Origin: Bacteroidia bacterium
Lineage (GTDB): Bacteria > Bacteroidota > Bacteroidia > B-17B0 > Aurantibacillaceae
Assembly (NCBI GenBank): GCA_026418315.1
Contig: JAOABO010000070.1
Location: forward strand, 1 to 9,410
Direction: 5' to 3'
DNA length: 9,410 nt
Part shown: positions 6,611-9,410 of the stretch, piece after piece
Layout: each line of letters starts with the position of its first letter
How positions within the stretch are numbered: the first letter of the stretch is position 1
The notes under the pieces: model-generated
Seen by the model: the letters and a program-made list of their open reading frames with translations, nothing else
Told to the model about the DNA's origin: nothing
The model's database searches: none
Translations under genes and position numbers: made by a program

Positions 6611-6642
6611 TTTGTGCAATGATACAAATTTAATTAGTTTTG
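6611..6642 (+). promoter_or_regulatory. Bacteroidota-type promoter for the GSCFA gene
   Basis: TTTG at 6611-6614, a 20-base spacer, and TAGTTTTG at 6635-6642 form a full consensus match, identical in both boxes and spacing to the promoter at 1933-1964. The ATG at 6650 lies just seven bases after the -7 box. The transcript is therefore expected to be leaderless or nearly so. Confidence 0.75.
6625..6632 (-). promoter_or_regulatory. -7 box for the Asp-box protein gene
   Basis: The minus strand reads TAAATTTG, an exact TANNTTTG match. It lies 24 bases before ATG 6600, giving a leader of about 18 bases. It is only two bases from the plus-strand -7 box and inside the spacer of that promoter. A weaker alternative, TATCATTG, lies at 6617-6624 on the same strand. 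No clear -33 TTTG is visible. Confidence 0.55.
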
Positions 6643-6649
6643 TAACTTG

Positions 6650-7636
6650 ATGAACTGGCACCTCAATATCCAAATTCCAAAATTTCCGTTTGAAATACAT
6701 CATCAACATAAAATTTTTACTATTGGCTCATGTTTTGTAGAAAACCTGTCCGATTGGTTCAAAAAAAGGCATTTTAATGTTTTTTCTAACCCTAACGGTG
6801 TATTGTTTAATCCAATAAGCATTTATCTTTCTCTAAAAAATATTATAGAAACTCCCCATGATTTTGATGAAAAGTTATTATTCTCTGAAAATAATGTTTG
6901 GAAATCTTTTCTTCATCAAACACATATTTTTGATACAAATAAATCTTCGCTTTTAAAGAAAATTATTGAAATACAATCATCTGCACACTCATTTATTAAA
7001 GCATCAGATTATTTAATTATCACATTTGGATCTGCTTATGTGTATGAACATATTGAATTAAAACAGGTGGTTGCTAATTGTCATAAATTTCCTCCTTCTG
7101 TTTTTGCAAAAAAACTTTTAAGTATAGATGAAATTATTCAGTCCTATCATGCTCTGTTTCAAAAACTCATAAGCATCAACCCAAAGATAACAATTATTCT
7201 ATCGGTTTCTCCTGTCAAATATCTTTCTTATGGTACAATAGATAATAATATTAGTAAGGCCACACTCATATTGACTGTACACCAATTATGCCGTCAATTT
7301 ACGAATGTGTATTACTTTCCTGCCTATGAATTAATCACTGACGATTTGAGAGATTATAGATTCTTTAAAGCAGATATGGCACATCCTAATGAGTTGGCTA
7401 TTCAATATGTCATGGAAAAATTTTCTGCATCTGCTATTTCACATGCTTCAACTGAAGTTATTAAACGACTTGAAAAAATCATGGCTGCTATGTCTCACAA
7501 AATCAATTATCCTGATTCTTTGCAAGCAAAATCATTTGCCCAAAGTATGCTACAATATTGTACAGAAACAGAAAAAAAATATCCATATTTGAACTTATCG
7601 GATGAAAAAAAATATTTTGAAAACCTTCTGACCTAA
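6650..7636 (+). CDS. GSCFA-domain protein (SGNH-hydrolase-like)
   Basis: This is a 328-residue cytoplasmic-looking protein of the GSCFA family, a group related to SGNH/GDSL esterases whose biochemical role is not established. The family signature GSCF (26-29) is followed by VENLSDWF, and its Ser (27) would be the candidate nucleophile. Also present are NPNGVLFNPISI (47-58), TFGSAYVYE (125-133), NCHKFP (143-148), SVSPV (185-189) and the closing DYRFFKADMAHPNELA (235-250). That last block holds the Asp-x-x-His pair expected of a catalytic dyad. No signal peptide is evident. ATG 6650 is chosen over the in-frame TTG one codon upstream, given the promoter position. The hldD gene follows after 44 bp on the same strand, so the two are probably co-transcribed. 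Confidence 0.9.
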   Translation: MNWHLNIQIPKFPFEIHHQHKIFTIGSCFVENLSDWFKKRHFNVFSNPNGVLFNPISIYLSLKNIIETPHDFDEKLLFSENNVWKSFLHQTHIFDTNKSSLLKKIIEIQSSAHSFIKASDYLIITFGSAYVYEHIELKQVVANCHKFPPSVFAKKLLSIDEIIQSYHALFQKLISINPKITIILSVSPVKYLSYGTIDNNISKATLILTVHQLCRQFTNVYYFPAYELITDDLRDYRFFKADMAHPNELAIQYVMEKFSASAISHASTEVIKRLEKIMAAMSHKINYPDSLQAKSFAQSMLQYCTETEKKYPYLNLSDEKKYFENLLT

Positions 7637-7680
7637 AATATATTGATACTTAGTATTTCATTATATTGGCCAAAAAAATT

Positions 7681-8646
7681 ATGATAGTTATAACTGGAGC
7701 TGCAGGGTTTATTGGTAGTTGTGTGCTTTCGTATTTTAATCAAAAAGGACATCAAGACATTATATTGGTAGATGATTTTTCAAGAGAGGATAAAAACAAA
7801 AACATTGAAAATAAAAAATATGCTTTTTTAATACACCGCAATGCTTTTATTAATTGGTTTGAAAAAAACTTTAATCAGGTTAAGTTTGTAATTCATTTAG
7901 GAGCAAGAACAGACACTACTGAAACTAATGAAACTATTTTTAAAGATTTAAATATTGACTATTCGAAAAATATATGGAAGATATGTACCGAAAAATCTAT
8001 TCCATTCATTTATGCTTCATCTGCAGCTACTTATGGTGCAGGTGAATATGGCTATGATGATGATGTTAGCCATCTTCCAATATTAAAACCACTGAACTTG
8101 TACGGATGGAGTAAACATCTGTTTGATTTATGGGTAATGGAACAACAAGATACTCCGCCGTTTTGGGCAGGTTTAAAATTTTTCAATGTCTTTGGACCAA
8201 ATGAATATCACAAAAAAAGAATGGCATCAGTAGTGTTTCATTCTTTTCATCAAATTAATCAACATTCAAAAGTCAGGTTATTTCGCTCGCATCGTCCTGA
8301 CTTTAAAGACGGAGAACAAATGAGAGATTTTATATATGTAAAAGATGTAGTAAAGGTGATTTATTTTTTATACACTCACCAAGTCAAAAGCGATATTTAC
8401 AACTTAGGAACAGGAAAAGCAAGAACATTTTTAGATTTGGCAAAAGCCGTTTTCTTATCATTAAATAAGAATGAACATATTGAATTTATAGATACTCCGG
8501 AAGACATCAGAGACAAATACCAATACTTTACGGAAGCTAAAATGCAAAAATTAATTAGTCAAAATTACACAGAACCTTTTACTCCACTTGAAGACGCTAT
8601 TAAAGATTATGTTCAAAATTATTTATTGCCCAATCAATATTATTAA
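7681..8646 (+). CDS. hldD: ADP-L-glycero-D-manno-heptose 6-epimerase
   Basis: HldD (RfaD) is the last enzyme making ADP-L-glycero-D-manno-heptose, the donor for LPS inner-core heptose; it epimerises C6 using bound NADP. The 321-residue extended short-chain dehydrogenase fits the family (about 310 in E. coli). The cofactor glycine motif is GAAGFIG (6-12). FIYASSAATYGAG (109-121) contains the Ser/Thr of the active site, YGWSK (141-145) is the YxxxK catalytic pair, and FFNVFGPNEYHKKRMASV (167-184) includes the lysine region used as second acid/base in HldD. DFIYVKDV (216-223) and NLGTGKARTF (241-250) complete the family pattern. ATG 7681 is preferred to the in-frame TTG at 7666, because family members begin MIIVTGGAG. 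Other heptose pathway genes (gmhA, hldE, gmhB) are not in the window. Confidence 0.93.
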   Translation: MIVITGAAGFIGSCVLSYFNQKGHQDIILVDDFSREDKNKNIENKKYAFLIHRNAFINWFEKNFNQVKFVIHLGARTDTTETNETIFKDLNIDYSKNIWKICTEKSIPFIYASSAATYGAGEYGYDDDVSHLPILKPLNLYGWSKHLFDLWVMEQQDTPPFWAGLKFFNVFGPNEYHKKRMASVVFHSFHQINQHSKVRLFRSHRPDFKDGEQMRDFIYVKDVVKVIYFLYTHQVKSDIYNLGTGKARTFLDLAKAVFLSLNKNEHIEFIDTPEDIRDKYQYFTEAKMQKLISQNYTEPFTPLEDAIKDYVQNYLLPNQYY

Positions 8647-8657
8647 AAAAACATTTG

Positions 8658-8665
8658 TAAATTTG
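8658..8665 (+). promoter_or_regulatory. -7 box for the propeller sensor gene
   Basis: TAAATTTG is an exact TANNTTTG match 16 bases before ATG 8682, placing the transcript start near 8670 with a leader of about 11 bases. The expected -33 position has no TTTG. It begins 11 bases after the hldD stop and implies separate transcription. Confidence 0.5.
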
Positions 8666-8681
8666 TGCATATAAGAGAATA

Positions 8682-9410
8682 ATGATTTTATTTAAGAAAA
8701 AACATTTTAAGCACTTTATATTGTATGCTTTTGTTTTCTTTGTTTACTTAAATGTATGGTCTCAATACAAATACAACGAAATTACCAATATCAATGCCAT
8801 AAACATTGATTCTAAAAGCGGATTACCGACGAATTATGTTACCTGCGTATTCAAAGATAGTTATGGTTTTTATTGGTTAGGTACACAGGCAGGGCTATGT
8901 AAATACGATGGTTATAAAATTTATTCATTTAAAAACAATAATAAAGATAGTTTTTCATTAAAATGCTCTAATATCTTTTCGGTCAATCAATATAAAAATT
9001 ATATTATTGTTGCCTGTGAAGATGGCCTTACATTTTATGATTATTACAAAGATAAATTTTTCAAAATTCAGAATATTGAAAAAAAACTCAAAAACACAAC
9101 AGTATTCAATATTTTTAATTTAAATCATAAATTATACATTGTGAGTAGCAATGGATTTTATGAGTTTAATTTCAAAGACAGTGTTTTAATCAAATATCAA
9201 ATAAAATCAGACAAAGACACCAACTCTTCCTTCAATTTTACCACTGAAAGTAAATTATTATATAACTCTCATCATTTTTTAATATCAGACGTTAATTTAG
9301 GAATAAAAAAAATTGATACACTTTCACATACAATTTATGACAAATTAGAGTACCACAATGACTTACCAAGAGACATGATTCAATATGGAAATGCTATCTA
9401 TATCGTATAC
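8682..9410 (+). CDS. Two-component-regulator propeller protein, N-terminal part (cut by window edge)
   Basis: These are the first 243 residues of a large exported sensor-type protein; the frame is open to the right edge. Residues about 8-27 are a signal peptide or anchor, with predicted cleavage after VWS before Q28. Next comes a regulator-propeller repeat, SGLPTNYVTCVFKDSYGFYWLGTQAGLCKYDGYKIYSF (46-83). It shows the typical GLP-N-V, D-G-WLGT and GL-YDG signature of the N-terminal seven-bladed propellers found in Bacteroidota histidine kinases and hybrid two-component systems. Later blades are more degenerate, for example EDGLTFYDYYKDKF near 108-121. The downstream part, presumably further blades, a transmembrane helix and a kinase or DNA-binding output, is not visible, so its class cannot be decided. 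It carries its own -7 box and does not obviously share an operon with hldD. Confidence 0.82.
   Translation, partial: MILFKKKHFKHFILYAFVFFVYLNVWSQYKYNEITNINAINIDSKSGLPTNYVTCVFKDSYGFYWLGTQAGLCKYDGYKIYSFKNNNKDSFSLKCSNIFSVNQYKNYIIVACEDGLTFYDYYKDKFFKIQNIEKKLKNTTVFNIFNLNHKLYIVSSNGFYEFNFKDSVLIKYQIKSDKDTNSSFNFTTESKLLYNSHHFLISDVNLGIKKIDTLSHTIYDKLEYHNDLPRDMIQYGNAIYIVY

Noticed and set aside
6601..6627. Upstream in-frame start at 6627 for the Asp-box protein.
   Set aside because: It would place charged residues before an otherwise standard signal peptide and would overlap the exact -7 box at 6625-6632.

Overview
The window is AT-rich chromosomal DNA from a member of the Bacteroidota. The evidence is concordant. 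Several genes are preceded by the phylum's TTTG / TANNTTTG promoter elements, and starts mostly lack a Shine-Dalgarno sequence. The gene families are typical of the phylum: paired OmpH/Skp chaperones, a GSCFA-domain protein and a two-component-regulator propeller protein. All four predicted signal-peptidase-I substrates carry glutamine as the first mature residue. I cannot assign a genus. I see no mobile element, CRISPR array, tRNA or rRNA. The region looks like ordinary housekeeping and cell-envelope DNA.

Layout. On the minus strand (1-1841) lie a concentrative nucleoside transporter, cut by the left edge, and trpS upstream of it. A divergent intergenic region (1842-1976) precedes a plus-strand block: a polyprenyl-phosphate-type GT2 glycosyltransferase, a stop/start-overlapping membrane protein of unknown function, two tandem OmpH/Skp-like periplasmic chaperones, and a short single-stranded DNA-binding protein. 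This block ends at a strong bidirectional terminator (5276-5310). That terminator is shared with a convergent minus-strand gene for a secreted six-Asp-box (sialidase-fold) protein. A compact divergent promoter region (6601-6649) then drives a GSCFA-domain protein followed by hldD (ADP-heptose epimerase). The last gene, cut by the right edge, begins a secreted or periplasmic beta-propeller sensor.

How the genes relate. Most of the central and right-hand genes concern the envelope: lipid-linked sugar transfer, outer-membrane protein chaperoning, LPS inner-core heptose synthesis, and surface or periplasmic propeller proteins. trpS, ssb and the nucleoside transporter are unrelated housekeeping genes. 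The small operons are GT2 plus membrane protein, ompH plus ompH, and probably GSCFA plus hldD.

Most notable points: back-to-back -7 boxes in the 49-bp divergent region, near-leaderless transcripts predicted at several genes, an SSB with no acidic C-terminal tip, an unassigned coiled-coil/three-TM partner of the glycosyltransferase, and a variant substrate motif in the transporter. I found no convincing evidence of a wholly new system. All assignments come from reading motifs by eye, without database searches.
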